Shown: positions 8,312 to 16,240, counted from the stretch's first letter. The stretch: 64,000 nucleotides of DNA from Bacillus sp. cl95 (GCF_900115925.1 NZ_FOYF01000001.1:930001-994000); one strand, 5' to 3'. Notes: generated by a model from the sequence alone, not told the origin. Translations and numbers: made by a program.

Positions 8312-9052
8312 TTAGTGATGTGTAGGTAGAAGTTTTAGGAAGTAGTGAATCCCCATCATTCCAGTTAGAACAATCAATGCTACTTTTCCCTTCGAAAGGT
8401 TTTTCGATTTCTTCCAAAGCATTTCATAAATGGTGACATAACCCAAGGTCCCAATCGTCGTTCCCATCATGATGGTATTCCATTTCATTGAATCAAAGCT
8501 TATATGTAGCCCCATATATATATTCAATCCGATTACGATTGACAATGTTGAGCAAAGAAGTATAAATAAGCGATTTTTCCTCTTAGTCATTGGTACCAAT
8601 GACATAATAATCATTCCTTCTGGTACATGGTGGATGATAAAGGCAAGCAGTAAGCCACCGTTTATTAGGGCACCTTTTTGAAGGCTCATTCCAAACATGA
8701 TACCAGTAGGAAAACTATGAATAATGAGGGCAACCATCAATAAATAAAGGGCGTCTTGACTCAAAGTGTGAAAGTGCGAACTTTTATGTAAGACCCATTC
8801 CATTGAAAGCATAATAAATACACCTATCGATATGCCGGTAAATATTCCGACACTCTGATAGTGAATAAATGCTTTGGGAAGGATTTCAAAAGTAAACAAG
8901 CCCATTAACAAACCACCGCAAAGGATTTGTAAATACACTGTATTTTCTCTACTTATGAATACACCCATGATTCGAATGGATGTTCCGCCAATAACCATCC
9001 CAACAAAAACAAGAAAGACGATTGCAGCACTAAACTCTAACTCTTCAACCAT
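8312..9052 (-). CDS. ZIP family divalent metal transporter
   Basis: A 246-residue integral membrane protein with about eight membrane segments. The TM5-type motif HHVPEGMII is intact. The TM4-type motif reads HSFPTGIMFG instead of the usual HNxPEG, so an Asn and a Glu that normally help bind the metal are replaced. ZIP proteins carry Zn, Fe, Mn or other divalent ions into the cytosol. Start ATG with AAAGGGTGG upstream. No regulator is adjacent. The changed TM4 motif may mean altered specificity (inference). A second, larger ZIP protein is at 17574. Confidence 0.82.
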   Translation of the reverse strand: MVEELEFSAAIVFLVFVGMVIGGTSIRIMGVFISRENTVYLQILCGGLLMGLFTFEILPKAFIHYQSVGIFTGISIGVFIMLSMEWVLHKSSHFHTLSQDALYLLMVALIIHSFPTGIMFGMSLQKGALINGGLLLAFIIHHVPEGMIIMSLVPMTKRKNRLFILLCSTLSIVIGLNIYMGLHISFDSMKWNTIMMGTTIGTLGYVTIYEMLWKKSKNLSKGKVALIVLTGMMGIHYFLKLLPTHH

Positions 9053-9163
9053 TAAACCACCCTTTAATAACTTGTCTTTGTTATTGTTAAATCAATTTAT
9101 ACATATGTCATTAACTTGTTATTTAGACTGAAAGTGAGTTTCATGCTTCTAATCAGGACACAT

Positions 9164-9208
9164 AAAAAAGGTGTCCCAAAAGTTAAACTTTAGGGACACC
9201 TTTTTTTA
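9164..9208 (-). terminator. Terminator downstream of the duplicated-motif small protein gene
   Basis: AAAAAAGGTGTCCC (9164-9177) pairs with GGGACACCTTTTTT (9193-9206), a 14-bp stem with a 15-nt loop and T runs on either side, so it can act in both directions. It ends the minus-strand gene at 9239. Confidence 0.85.
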
Positions 9209-9238
9209 GCACATGTTAACCTACGTTCTTTTCAAGAA

Positions 9239-9535
9239 TCATGCATGCTTCCAAGTAGTTGGCTGACCTGTATTTGGGCAATTTGGAAAAACTTCACCCT
9301 GTTTTAATTCAACATGTTCTCCATCTTTATCCTGGTAACCACCTGATTCTGTAACTTGCTCGCCACTTTTGTGTTCATGGTCTGCGTGACGCCATGTTGT
9401 CGGTTGATGCGTATTTGGACATACAGGAAATTGTTCCCCTTTTTGAAGATCTTTTCTTTCTCCTGCAGCACAAATATAAGTTCCGGTTTCTGATACTGTA
9501 TCATTTGTTTTGTGTAAATCATGCGTTGTTTCCAT
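9239..9535 (-). CDS. Small protein with two tandem CPNTxQPTTW motifs
   Basis: 98 residues from the ATG at 9535, which has GGAGG ten bases upstream (an upstream in-frame TTG is too close to the ribosome site). The chain is two copies of a module of about 37 residues: [37 protein letters not shown] and [37 protein letters not shown]. The module resembles the small YjzC-type family (GxY...L..G..FP.C.N...TW), but I am not certain. Each copy keeps one Cys before PNT, so the protein could bind one metal between the modules (inference). No signal peptide; likely cytosolic. Confidence 0.65.
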   Translation of the reverse strand: METTHDLHKTNDTVSETGTYICAAGERKDLQKGEQFPVCPNTHQPTTWRHADHEHKSGEQVTESGGYQDKDGEHVELKQGEVFPNCPNTGQPTTWKHA

Positions 9536-9780
9536 TTTTACCAATCCTCCAGTTTAGATTTGAACTGTTCATACTTTACATTTCCCTTAGTTAGCCATGC
9601 TTAAACGAAAATTGAGACGTGCTTAGTGTTCAACCTATGTGAAGTTGTGACAAACTATCGAATTTTATCAGAAGGAAACGCTCTAACGTGGGATTTCCAT
9701 TGAAGCAATACTTTCCTTTCGCTACTATTATGATAAGAATAGCTATATGAACATAACTTCTTATTGGAAAGGAAGGTTAG

Positions 9781-10266
9781 ATGAGAAAGTATATATTCCC
9801 TATGTTGACGGTCTTCACTTTAGTAGCCGGTTGTTCCGCTTCACCTAAAGATCAGGTACAATCTAGCAATGAACAACCAGAAAAAAGTGCTCCCGTCTTA
9901 ACATATAAAATTGGGAGCGATGATTGGTCTGTTATCAAATCTAATACCGATAGTCCGAAAATACTCGAAGCCTATCAATTTGCTGTCGCGCATCCAGAAG
10001 TACTAAACTATATACCTTGCTATTGCGGTTGTAACGAAGAAGAAGGACATACGAACAATACAGACTGCTTTGTAGAAAGTACAGATGGTGCTAAGGTAAC
10101 CCTCGATACAATGGGCTTTGGCTGAGGAATTTGTGTAGACATAGCCCGTGAGGCTAAAGCAGAGTTTGAGGAAGGTACTCCTTTAAAAGAAATTCGCCAT
10201 ATGATTGATGATAAATACAAGGGAATTGGCACAGCACCAACTCCTACACCTATGCCTGAAGGGTAA
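9781..10266 (+). CDS. PCYCGC-motif lipoprotein, predicted selenoprotein (in-frame TGA at codon 115)
   Basis: The frame runs from ATG 9781 (GGAAAGGAAGG upstream), through TGA at 10123-10125, to TAA at 10264-10266: 161 residues if the TGA is selenocysteine. Signal and lipobox LVAGC (C18). The family hallmark PCYCGC is at 79-84, then C96, then TMGFG-U115-GIC118, i.e. a UxxC motif. The 46 codons after the TGA are clean and match the second copy at 19552 (VDIAREAKAEFE, GTPLK, YKG). Known PCYCGC lipoproteins have, as I recall, Cys at this site. A SECIS-like hairpin follows the TGA. An ordinary caller would stop at residue 114. Function unknown; a surface thiol/selenol redox or metal role next to the metal island is inferred. 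The alternative, a nonsense mutation, would have to occur identically in both copies. Confidence 0.85.
10142..10156 (+). promoter_or_regulatory. Candidate bacterial SECIS hairpin, copy 1
   Basis: TAGCC-CGTGA-GGCTA forms a 5-bp stem with a 5-nt loop beginning 16 nt after the TGA; the loop itself begins 21 nt after it. Known bacterial SECIS elements have a loop 16-37 nt after the UGA with a G within its first two bases; here the second loop base is G. The hairpin is identical at 19922-19936, and eight consecutive codons over it show no synonymous difference. Confidence 0.7.
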
Positions 10267-10267
10267 C

Positions 10268-10312
10268 AAAAGTAAAGCCCGAATTCTAATTGAATTCGGG
10301 CTTTACTTTTTG
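10268..10312 (+). terminator. Terminator of selenoprotein gene copy 1
   Basis: A perfect 19-bp stem (10268-10286 with 10292-10310) with loop TAATT, running into TTTT. It lies directly after the TAA at 10266, not after the TGA, supporting the extended reading frame as the functional gene. Confidence 0.9.
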
Positions 10313-10380
10313 TTATAAATATTTCCGATGTATCCCTATCCCCTCATACGTAAATAGCATTGCCTTGCCTTCATAACATG
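10313..10380 (-). pseudogene. spoVR 3'-end remnant
   Basis: Minus-strand codons read EGKAMLFTYEGIGIHRKYL-stop, nearly the same as the C-terminus of the intact SpoVR encoded at 20153 ([19 protein letters not shown]). About 60 bp align at high identity, then the match ends with a one-base deletion. The remnant sits just after selenoprotein copy 1, exactly as the intact spoVR end sits after copy 2, so the junction was duplicated as one segment. Confidence 0.85.
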
Positions 10381-10440
10381 CTGTTTATCGTCGAACTAAA
10401 ATTATAAACGACAAAAATTTCATTACCTGCTTAGAAACTT

Positions 10441-10578
10441 CAGGGAATCATTGATGCGTTTGACTCCCTTCCACCAGAAAAAACGAAAGTATTAACGAAA
10501 GAAATGATTGATAAGATTGTCGTACGAGGAGTTCAGAACATCGAGATTCATCTAAAAAAAATCACAAACCACTCATAA
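10441..10578 (+). pseudogene. Serine recombinase C-terminal remnant
   Basis: An open stretch of 45 codons ends in TAA and reads FDSLPPEKTKVLTKEMIDKI then VVRGVQNIEIHL. This looks like the extreme C-terminus of large serine site-specific recombinases (the 'lIdkIvv...ieI.l' ending after the coiled coil). There is no start and no resolvase domain upstream. It is a scar of a phage or mobile element at the left edge of the metal island. Family assignment is from pattern memory. Confidence 0.6.
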
Positions 10579-10597
10579 ATGGTTTATGATTTTCATT
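10561..10597 (+). terminator. Hairpin terminator after the recombinase remnant
   Basis: ATCA-c-AAACCA pairs with TGGTTT-a-TGAT around CTCATAAA, followed by TTTCATTT. It overlaps the last codons of the recombinase remnant. Confidence 0.6.
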
Positions 10598-10805
10598 TAA
10601 CCCATAAAGGGGCTTCCATTTATACCTATACCCCTCCAACTCTTATTACATAAAATTTATTTGAAATCATTTTTCAAAGAAGCTATTGTAAGAATAAAAA
10701 GGATCTTTGAAAAATGGACCATACCTTATTACTGATACCAAAATGCATTGTAAAATCACGCTTTGATAATAATGGTTAAAATAGATGAAAAGAGGATCGA
10801 TGAAT

Positions 10806-11747
10806 ATGATACGTACCATTGCAGTTACAAATGACTTGCGAGTTATCAATGATTTACCAATAAGTGAATTAGCAAATCTTGACCTTATGTGGTATTGGGT
10901 AGATTTTAACGTTCCAACTGAGGAAGAGTCTCTTCTTCTAAAGACCCACTTCAAGTTCCATCCACTGGCAATTGAAGATTGCCTTCATTATTTCCAGCGT
11001 CCCAAGCTTGATTATAATGAGGGCTATGATTTTTTTGTCCTACATTCATTAAATCAAAATACACTTACCGCTGAAGAAGTGGATATATTTGTTGGGCAAA
11101 ATTTTATTGTAACGTTTCATTTACAACCATCACCTGAAATGGAGTTAGTCCGTCAAAAGCTCTATAAAGATGAAAAGATATTAAAAAAGGGCTCGCTTTA
11201 CTTTTTTTATTTGATTATGGATAAGATTGTTGATGGGTATTTCCCAAGTGTTTATAAAATTGAGGATTCACTAAACGAAATGGAAGTTACGGATGGGAAA
11301 CAAGAGGGAATCCAAGGTCTTTTTGAAATTAGAAATCAGCTTCTCAAACTCCGCCGTACCATCTTACCAATGAGAGAATTAGTGTATCGAATCCTTAATT
11401 CAGAAAAATTGGTTGTCCCAAAAAATGAGAGAGCTTATTTCATGCATTTATATGATCATTTATTAAAGCTTTCAGAGATGGTTGAGACTAATCGCGAAAT
11501 GACCTCAGATATTCGTGATAATTATATATCCTTAACTTCAAACAGAATGAATTCAATCATGAAAACACTGACTGTCATGACATCATTTTTCATTCCTTTA
11601 ACATTCATCGCCAGTATCTATGGCATGAATTTTGAATATATGCCAGAACTTCATTGGCGTTGGGGATATTTTTGTGTACTCGGAGTTATGTTTGTTGTAG
11701 GATCAACTATGCTCTTTTGGCTCTGGAGAAAAGGATGGTTTAAATAA
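10806..11747 (+). CDS. corA: CorA family magnesium/divalent cation channel
   Basis: 313 residues from the ATG at 10806; AGAGGA lies about ten bases upstream, while in-frame ATGs at 10785 and 10800 are badly spaced. The large N-terminal cytosolic domain carries HPLAIEDCLHYFQRPKLDYNEGYDFFVLH, typical of CorA. The C-terminus has two membrane segments with the selectivity motif YGMNF between TM1 and TM2 and a basic tail (WRKGWFK). CorA pentamers pass Mg, Co and Ni. It is convergent with a second CorA gene and both share one terminator. No Mg-sensing M-box leader is visible upstream. Confidence 0.92.
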   Translation: MIRTIAVTNDLRVINDLPISELANLDLMWYWVDFNVPTEEESLLLKTHFKFHPLAIEDCLHYFQRPKLDYNEGYDFFVLHSLNQNTLTAEEVDIFVGQNFIVTFHLQPSPEMELVRQKLYKDEKILKKGSLYFFYLIMDKIVDGYFPSVYKIEDSLNEMEVTDGKQEGIQGLFEIRNQLLKLRRTILPMRELVYRILNSEKLVVPKNERAYFMHLYDHLLKLSEMVETNREMTSDIRDNYISLTSNRMNSIMKTLTVMTSFFIPLTFIASIYGMNFEYMPELHWRWGYFCVLGVMFVVGSTMLFWLWRKGWFK

Positions 11748-11753
11748 AAAAAT

Positions 11754-11790
11754 CAAAAACCGATATTCCATTATGAATATCGGTTTTGTC
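11754..11790. terminator. Bidirectional terminator between two corA genes
   Basis: CAAAAACCGATATTC (11754-11768) pairs with GAATATCGGTTTTG (11775-11788) around CATTAT, with A-rich and T-rich flanks suited to both directions. Confidence 0.9.
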
Positions 11791-11795
11791 ATTTC

Positions 11796-12734
11796 TTAGA
11801 AGAATCTCTTTTTCCAGAAGATAAGTGCTGTAACACTGGATAAAATTATTGAAATGATGATAGCAATTAAAAATGAATGCGGATAATTTTGAAAAGGAAT
11901 AGAAACATTCATTCCATAGAAACTTGCAACCATTGTAGGTAAAGCCATAATTATTGTAATAGATGTCAAAAACTTCATTACAAAATTAACATTATTGGAT
12001 ATGACAGAGGCAAATGCATCCATCATGCCACTTAAGATGGTGGTATGGGTTTCAGCCATTTCAATAGCTTGTTGATTTTCTATAATTACATCCTCTAACA
12101 ATTCTTGGTCATCCTCAAAAAGTCTAAGATAATTGCTTTTTAACATTTTCTGCATAACAATGTTATTCGATTTTAAAGAGGTAGTGAAATATACAAGACT
12201 TTTTTGCATATTCAATAATGAAAAAAGCTCTTTATTTTTCATTGACTGATGAAGTTCATTCTCAATCTTATCTGTCTTTTTAATGATTTGTTTTAAATAC
12301 TTGAGAAAAGATGTAGATATTAAATAAAGAATTTGGAACGAAAACCTTGTCTTTTTGTAGGTGAAAAACTGCTTTACTTTATTCTGTGCAAATACGTGAA
12401 ATATCGGATTATCTTTGGAACAAATAGTGATAAAACTATCCTCGGCAATTATCATCCCTAGAGGAATTGTGTCATAAATAGGAATACCATTCTCATCCTT
12501 TGACAACAAAGGTGTGTTAACAATAATGAGGACGATACCATCGTCCTTTTCGATCCTTGATCTTTCCTCTTCATCTAATGGGTCTTTTAGGAAATCTAAA
12601 GGAATCTGTAATTTTTCTGCTACCTCATTAATCTCATGTTCCGTTGGGGATACAAGATTAATCCAACATCCTTTGATGAACTCAGTAGTCTCTTGAAGAA
12701 ATCCATTTTCATTAGTCAAATAAATTTTCAACAT
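11796..12734 (-). CDS. CorA family cation transporter, second type
   Basis: A 312-residue CorA-type protein. N-terminal cytosolic domain (about 1-240, INLVSPTEHEINEVAEKLQIPLDFLKDPLDEEERSR in its early part), a long stalk helix, and two C-terminal membrane segments with YGMNVSIPF. The motif loop differs from the first CorA (YGMNV instead of YGMNF) and overall similarity is low, so this is another subfamily rather than a recent duplicate. ATG with GAGGAGG at good spacing. A possible 40-codon leader ORF lies 33 nt upstream. Substrate could be Mg, Zn or another divalent ion. Confidence 0.9.
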   Translation of the reverse strand: MLKIYLTNENGFLQETTEFIKGCWINLVSPTEHEINEVAEKLQIPLDFLKDPLDEEERSRIEKDDGIVLIIVNTPLLSKDENGIPIYDTIPLGMIIAEDSFITICSKDNPIFHVFAQNKVKQFFTYKKTRFSFQILYLISTSFLKYLKQIIKKTDKIENELHQSMKNKELFSLLNMQKSLVYFTTSLKSNNIVMQKMLKSNYLRLFEDDQELLEDVIIENQQAIEMAETHTTILSGMMDAFASVISNNVNFVMKFLTSITIIMALPTMVASFYGMNVSIPFQNYPHSFLIAIIISIILSSVTALIFWKKRFF

Positions 12735-12767
12735 TGTGTAACCTCCTCATGAGTAAGGAAGCCAAAT

Positions 12768-12890
12768 CTACCCCAGATAAAACAAAGAGTTGACGATTTT
12801 ATCAGTAATCAATCCCTTGAAGAATGGTTTGTAAATGACTTCCTCAAATTTCGAATCGGGTTCTGGTTCTAAACTATTTGGATTACCCAA
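12768..12890 (-). CDS. Possible 40-residue leader ORF ahead of corA-like gene
   Basis: On the minus strand AAAAGGAG is followed at 10 nt by TTG, then 39 sense codons and TAG: GNPNSLEPEPDSKFEEV..., ...YKPFFKGLITDKIVNSLFYLG. The ribosome site is strong, the amino-acid mix is protein-like, and the stop is 33 nt before the CorA start. No homolog comes to mind. It could be a real small protein, a translated leader that regulates corA, or a decayed gene end. Confidence 0.35.
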   Translation of the reverse strand: MGNPNSLEPEPDSKFEEVIYKPFFKGLITDKIVNSLFYLG

Positions 12891-13419
12891 AAATGTTCAA
12901 CTCCTTTTAAATGGGAATGTGCCTAAATATCATACTCTGACAGGTTAGAATTGTAAACTATGCACTAATCTAGAACTACGTGTCCATTTTCTAAATGTAA
13001 AAAAGCCGACACAAATCGGCTTCTTAGAATACTGAACAAAATGATTAAAATCCTACCTTATCCTTGAGCATTTTATTGATTGAATAAAATTTGTTAAAAA
13101 TATTATGATGATTCCAGACTAGAAAATCAGTCTTTCTTAGTGTAGAGAAAATAAAAGTTCGGTTGCTTGTTCTTAAATAAAAGCCCCTGTTAGCCATCCA
13201 TGAAGCGCAATAACAGCGCTACACCACAGAAAATGAAAATATATTGAATCCGTCCATACTGATTCTACGGCTGGGAGAGGAAGGTCGATAAACTATGGCG
13301 CCTTTAAGCCCATCCGTTAGTCTGACTCCAACGACCACAGTGCACTACAAACTGTCGCTCTCTTACGGGAAGCACTCATGGGACATAATTGCTGTTTTAT
13401 TATTGAAAACACTCAATCT
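12891..13419. other. Non-coding stretch with decayed foreign sequence
   Basis: No gene is supported here. A hairpin AAGCCGA-CACAAA-TCGGCTT is at 13002-13022, terminator-like. From about 13180 to 13385 the base composition rises and the sequence (GCCCCTGTTAGCCATCC, GGCGCCTTTAAGCCCATCCG, GGGAAGCACTCATGGGAC) looks unlike the host intergenic DNA. I suspect the flank of an IS110-like element that has lost its transposase, but found no transposase codons or ends. Confidence 0.3.
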
Positions 13420-14496
13420 TTATATGAATAACGACAGCATTATTCCCAAATATAAAGCCATGATAAAGCTTAGTCCGAATACCACTGAGAGAATCGGTTT
13501 CACTTTCTTAAAACTCACCAAAATTAAGGACAAAAATATTATGGCTATAAACATTAGTAAAGACGATTGGAATGTTGGAACCAATTGTAAATGTAATGAT
13601 GAAATAATCTCCGTCCCTAATAGCGATTCCAACAATTGTGAAGCTCCCTCTGTTTTAACAGTAAATTCAACTTCATGAGGTGGGGACAATGTTCCCATTA
13701 CACTAGTAAAATAGAATACAAGTAACAATAAGATACTTTCTCCCTTTAACCATGGCAGCGGATTGAAGGCAGAATGCTTTAAACTTTTCTTAGCCAGAAC
13801 CCCATTCATAAAAGCAAAAACAAGAACGGGGATAATACTTATGTGCTTTAGAAGTAGCATCTGACCATAAGGTAACACCCATGAATTCACGTAATCTTTC
13901 GGTTCAACAACAAAAAGCATGAGGCTTATTCCACTTATGACAACGATGAGTAAACATACGATGGCAAAGGGAGTAAACCATTTAAGAAACTTCTTCCAAT
14001 TGTACTTTCCTGTTGAAAACCATGTAACATGAATGAGAACCCCTACCCAAAGTGTGACCATTAGAAAATGGATGACATGCGTGACTAAACCCGTCCATAA
14101 AGAAAGTGATGCAATGTGACTGGCGTAGCCTACCGCAAGAATCATCATTAAAAGCCAAAACGCTTGTAAATATTTTGATCCCTCCACGTAAATGGTCATC
14201 CATAAAAAAGTTGCCATGAATCCAATAAATAGCCACGCTCTCCCTACCTGGAAATCTGTAAGGACAGAATAAATGGCAAGAGGTAATCCGACACTTCCCT
14301 CAAAATAAGTGATAACTTGTACAATGGGACCCAATGTAAAAATGATGATACCCAGTGTAGAAAGTAGTAAGAAATGCTTTGAGATCTCGATTTGAGGCTT
14401 ATTTTTTTCTGAAACGAATTGTAAAGCAACATGACCAACTAAAATGGAAAATAAGATATAATTCCCGAGTTCAGCCAACGAAATGAACATACTCAT
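13420..14496 (-). CDS. CopD-type copper resistance membrane protein
   Basis: 358 residues from the ATG at 14496, one base after the stop of the CopC gene, with AAGGA nine bases upstream (a longer frame would overlap copC by 41 bases). About eight to nine membrane segments with the CopD features: conserved His in VTHVIHFLMVTLWVGVLIHVTWF, and LLKHISIIPVLVFAFMNG. CopD works with periplasmic-type CopC in copper uptake or tolerance; in B. subtilis the two are fused in YcnJ, here they are separate but translationally coupled. It is the last gene of the copC-copD pair. Confidence 0.9.
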   Translation of the reverse strand: MSMFISLAELGNYILFSILVGHVALQFVSEKNKPQIEISKHFLLLSTLGIIIFTLGPIVQVITYFEGSVGLPLAIYSVLTDFQVGRAWLFIGFMATFLWMTIYVEGSKYLQAFWLLMMILAVGYASHIASLSLWTGLVTHVIHFLMVTLWVGVLIHVTWFSTGKYNWKKFLKWFTPFAIVCLLIVVISGISLMLFVVEPKDYVNSWVLPYGQMLLLKHISIIPVLVFAFMNGVLAKKSLKHSAFNPLPWLKGESILLLLVFYFTSVMGTLSPPHEVEFTVKTEGASQLLESLLGTEIISSLHLQLVPTFQSSLLMFIAIIFLSLILVSFKKVKPILSVVFGLSFIMALYLGIMLSLFI

Positions 14497-14497
14497 A

Positions 14498-15052
14498 CTA
14501 ACGCTTCCTTCTAAAAAGCTTTGATACGCCGAACACAAGAATCAATAAAAGGATCACCATCATAATATTTGTTATAAGACTTGAGGATTTGTGACCATGA
14601 TTTTCAGACGTGCTATTGGTCTTAGTGATTTCTTTCTTCTCCATTTCCTGATTCATATCTTCTTTTTCAGTTGTTACAGCATTCTGTTCGGATTCTTCCT
14701 TTTGTTCCATTTGTACAGAAAAAAGTATCTCTCCTGTGATGGGATGTCCATCTTCTCCAGCAATACTCCAATCAATCACATACTCTCCATCTTCAAGCGG
14801 CGATGAAAGTACACCTACCATTTGTTTTTCTTTTAAATCAACTCTGGAAAGGGAAATTTCTTTTCCGTCCTTTGTGACATTTATCGTACTCAATGATTCA
14901 ATTTCTCCCTCAAATTTAAGGACAATTTCTTTAAGATCCTCCGTTACAACCTGGCCTGATGAAGGATTGGAAGATGAGATTTCAGTATGTGCACTCGTAA
15001 TGGTCGGGACCATTACGAGTAGGAATAATAGTGTTAAGAATAGTCTTTTCAT
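14498..15052 (-). CDS. copC: CopC domain copper-binding protein, membrane-anchored
   Basis: 184 residues. Cleavable signal MKRLFLTLLFLLVMVPTITSA followed directly by HTEISSSNPSSG: the new N-terminal His is a typical CopC copper ligand. The CopC beta-barrel spans about 22-117 and ends in the family motif EDGHPITGEILFSV. A charged linker (about 120-155) and one C-terminal membrane segment followed by KLFRRKR anchor it on the outer face. AAGGAG precedes the ATG. First gene of a two-gene copC-copD unit transcribed away from the flavoprotein region. Confidence 0.92.
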   Translation of the reverse strand: MKRLFLTLLFLLVMVPTITSAHTEISSSNPSSGQVVTEDLKEIVLKFEGEIESLSTINVTKDGKEISLSRVDLKEKQMVGVLSSPLEDGEYVIDWSIAGEDGHPITGEILFSVQMEQKEESEQNAVTTEKEDMNQEMEKKEITKTNSTSENHGHKSSSLITNIMMVILLLILVFGVSKLFRRKR

Positions 15053-15143
15053 GGTGTAGCTCCTTTGTATATGCTCAAATTTTTCATCATTACACTCTAG
15101 TTAGGATCAATTTTCAAAAATTCATAACACAGTTAACTTTCCA

Positions 15144-16181
15144 TTACTTCTTAAAAAGGTATTCAGTTAGGTACTTTGCGTCCGTCCCGACTCCTTGAAG
15201 TAATGCTGATCCTCTTCTATATTGCCAAGGTAAGCCTAAAAAGTATAATCCGTTAACCGATGTAATTCCACGATCGTGAATGGGAAAACCTTTTTCATTG
15301 AAAATAGACGGGATATTTATACATTGATAATCGGATTTAAAACCAGTCGACCATATGACATTGTCCACTTCCACATTACTACCGTCAGCAAAAGTTACTG
15401 TATTCTTATCTGCTGATAGGACACGAGGCTTAAGAAGAACTCTTTCCTTTTTGAGTTGAACTTTCAGTTCGTACCCGAAAATAGGATCTGGCCTATTTTT
15501 TATGATCCTTCCGATTTTACTTTTCACATTAGCCCTTAATACTCCCAATTTATCAAAGTACCAAAATACGCTTTTATTCCCGATATCCTGGGGGATGAAT
15601 TTCAACTTGTGCCCAATAGATAAATACACTTCCCTTTCCTTTGATAACTCTACTGCAATCTGCGCGCCTGAGTTTCCTCCACCTACAACAAGTGTGGTTC
15701 CTTTTAAAAGTTGACGAGGATTTTTGTAATCAGATGAATGCAGCTGAAAGACTTTATCAGATAAACGCTCTGAGAACTTTGGGATGTTGGGGTCTTGAAA
15801 TGGACCTGTCGCAACAATTACATTTTTACTTTGGTATTCTCCTTTACTGGTGAACAAAGTAAAATGTTCATCTGTTTTGACCACCTTTTCAATACAAGTA
15901 TTTAGCTGGATAGGGAGCTCGAAAGTGGTGGCGTACAAAGATAAATAATCGCTTATTTCATTCTTCGTTGGATAATGTTCTTGTTCCCCTTTTAAAGGTA
16001 ACCCAGGAAGTGAGCTATAGGAGCGTGGTGTAAATAAAGTGAGAGAGTCATACCTATTTTTCCAACTCTCACCCACTTCTGCTCCTTTATCCAAAATTAA
16101 GAACGATACATTCTTTTGTTTTAAATTGTAGCCCATAGAAAGACCAGCCTGACCCGCACCAATGACTATAACGTCATACAT
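15144..16181 (-). CDS. FAD/NAD(P)-binding monooxygenase-like flavoprotein
   Basis: 345 residues. The FAD Rossmann motif GAGQAGLSMG is at residues 8-17, a second NAD(P) Rossmann motif GGGNSGAQIA at about 167-176, and the FMO-like IWSTGF motif near 285. The family includes flavin monooxygenases and CzcO-like proteins, often found next to metal-resistance genes; the true substrate is unknown. ATG preceded by AAGGGGGAG. It lies between copCD and the cadA scar on the same strand. Its 3' end (15144) is 92 nt upstream of copC and I see no clear terminator there, so co-transcription is possible. Confidence 0.85.
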   Translation of the reverse strand: MYDVIVIGAGQAGLSMGYNLKQKNVSFLILDKGAEVGESWKNRYDSLTLFTPRSYSSLPGLPLKGEQEHYPTKNEISDYLSLYATTFELPIQLNTCIEKVVKTDEHFTLFTSKGEYQSKNVIVATGPFQDPNIPKFSERLSDKVFQLHSSDYKNPRQLLKGTTLVVGGGNSGAQIAVELSKEREVYLSIGHKLKFIPQDIGNKSVFWYFDKLGVLRANVKSKIGRIIKNRPDPIFGYELKVQLKKERVLLKPRVLSADKNTVTFADGSNVEVDNVIWSTGFKSDYQCINIPSIFNEKGFPIHDRGITSVNGLYFLGLPWQYRRGSALLQGVGTDAKYLTEYLFKK

Positions 16182-16211
16182 AAATTCTCCCCCTTAAAAA
16201 AATCAATAGAA

Positions 16212-16236
16212 GACTCCCCAAACAATTGGGGAGTCA
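16212..16236 (-). terminator. Hairpin between flavoprotein gene and cadA scar
   Basis: GACTCCCCAA (16212-16221) pairs with TTGGGGAGTC (16226-16235) around ACAA. On the minus strand it follows the cadA remnant stop at 16241 and is followed by T-rich sequence, so it is the original terminator of that lost gene. Confidence 0.8.
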
Positions 16237-16240
16237 TTTC

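Noticed and set aside
10123-10125. TGA as a true stop with a pseudogene tail in PCYCGC copy 1
   Set aside because: The downstream frame is clean for 46 codons, is matched in copy 2 with the same TGA, and the terminator follows the TAA. Selenocysteine explains all of this better.
12735-13000. M-box Mg riboswitch upstream of the corA genes
   Set aside because: None of the conserved M-box sequence blocks could be found upstream of either corA gene.
13295-13678. 127-codon plus-strand frame near copD
   Set aside because: Most of it is antisense to copD and its start lies in suspected foreign non-coding DNA without a ribosome site.
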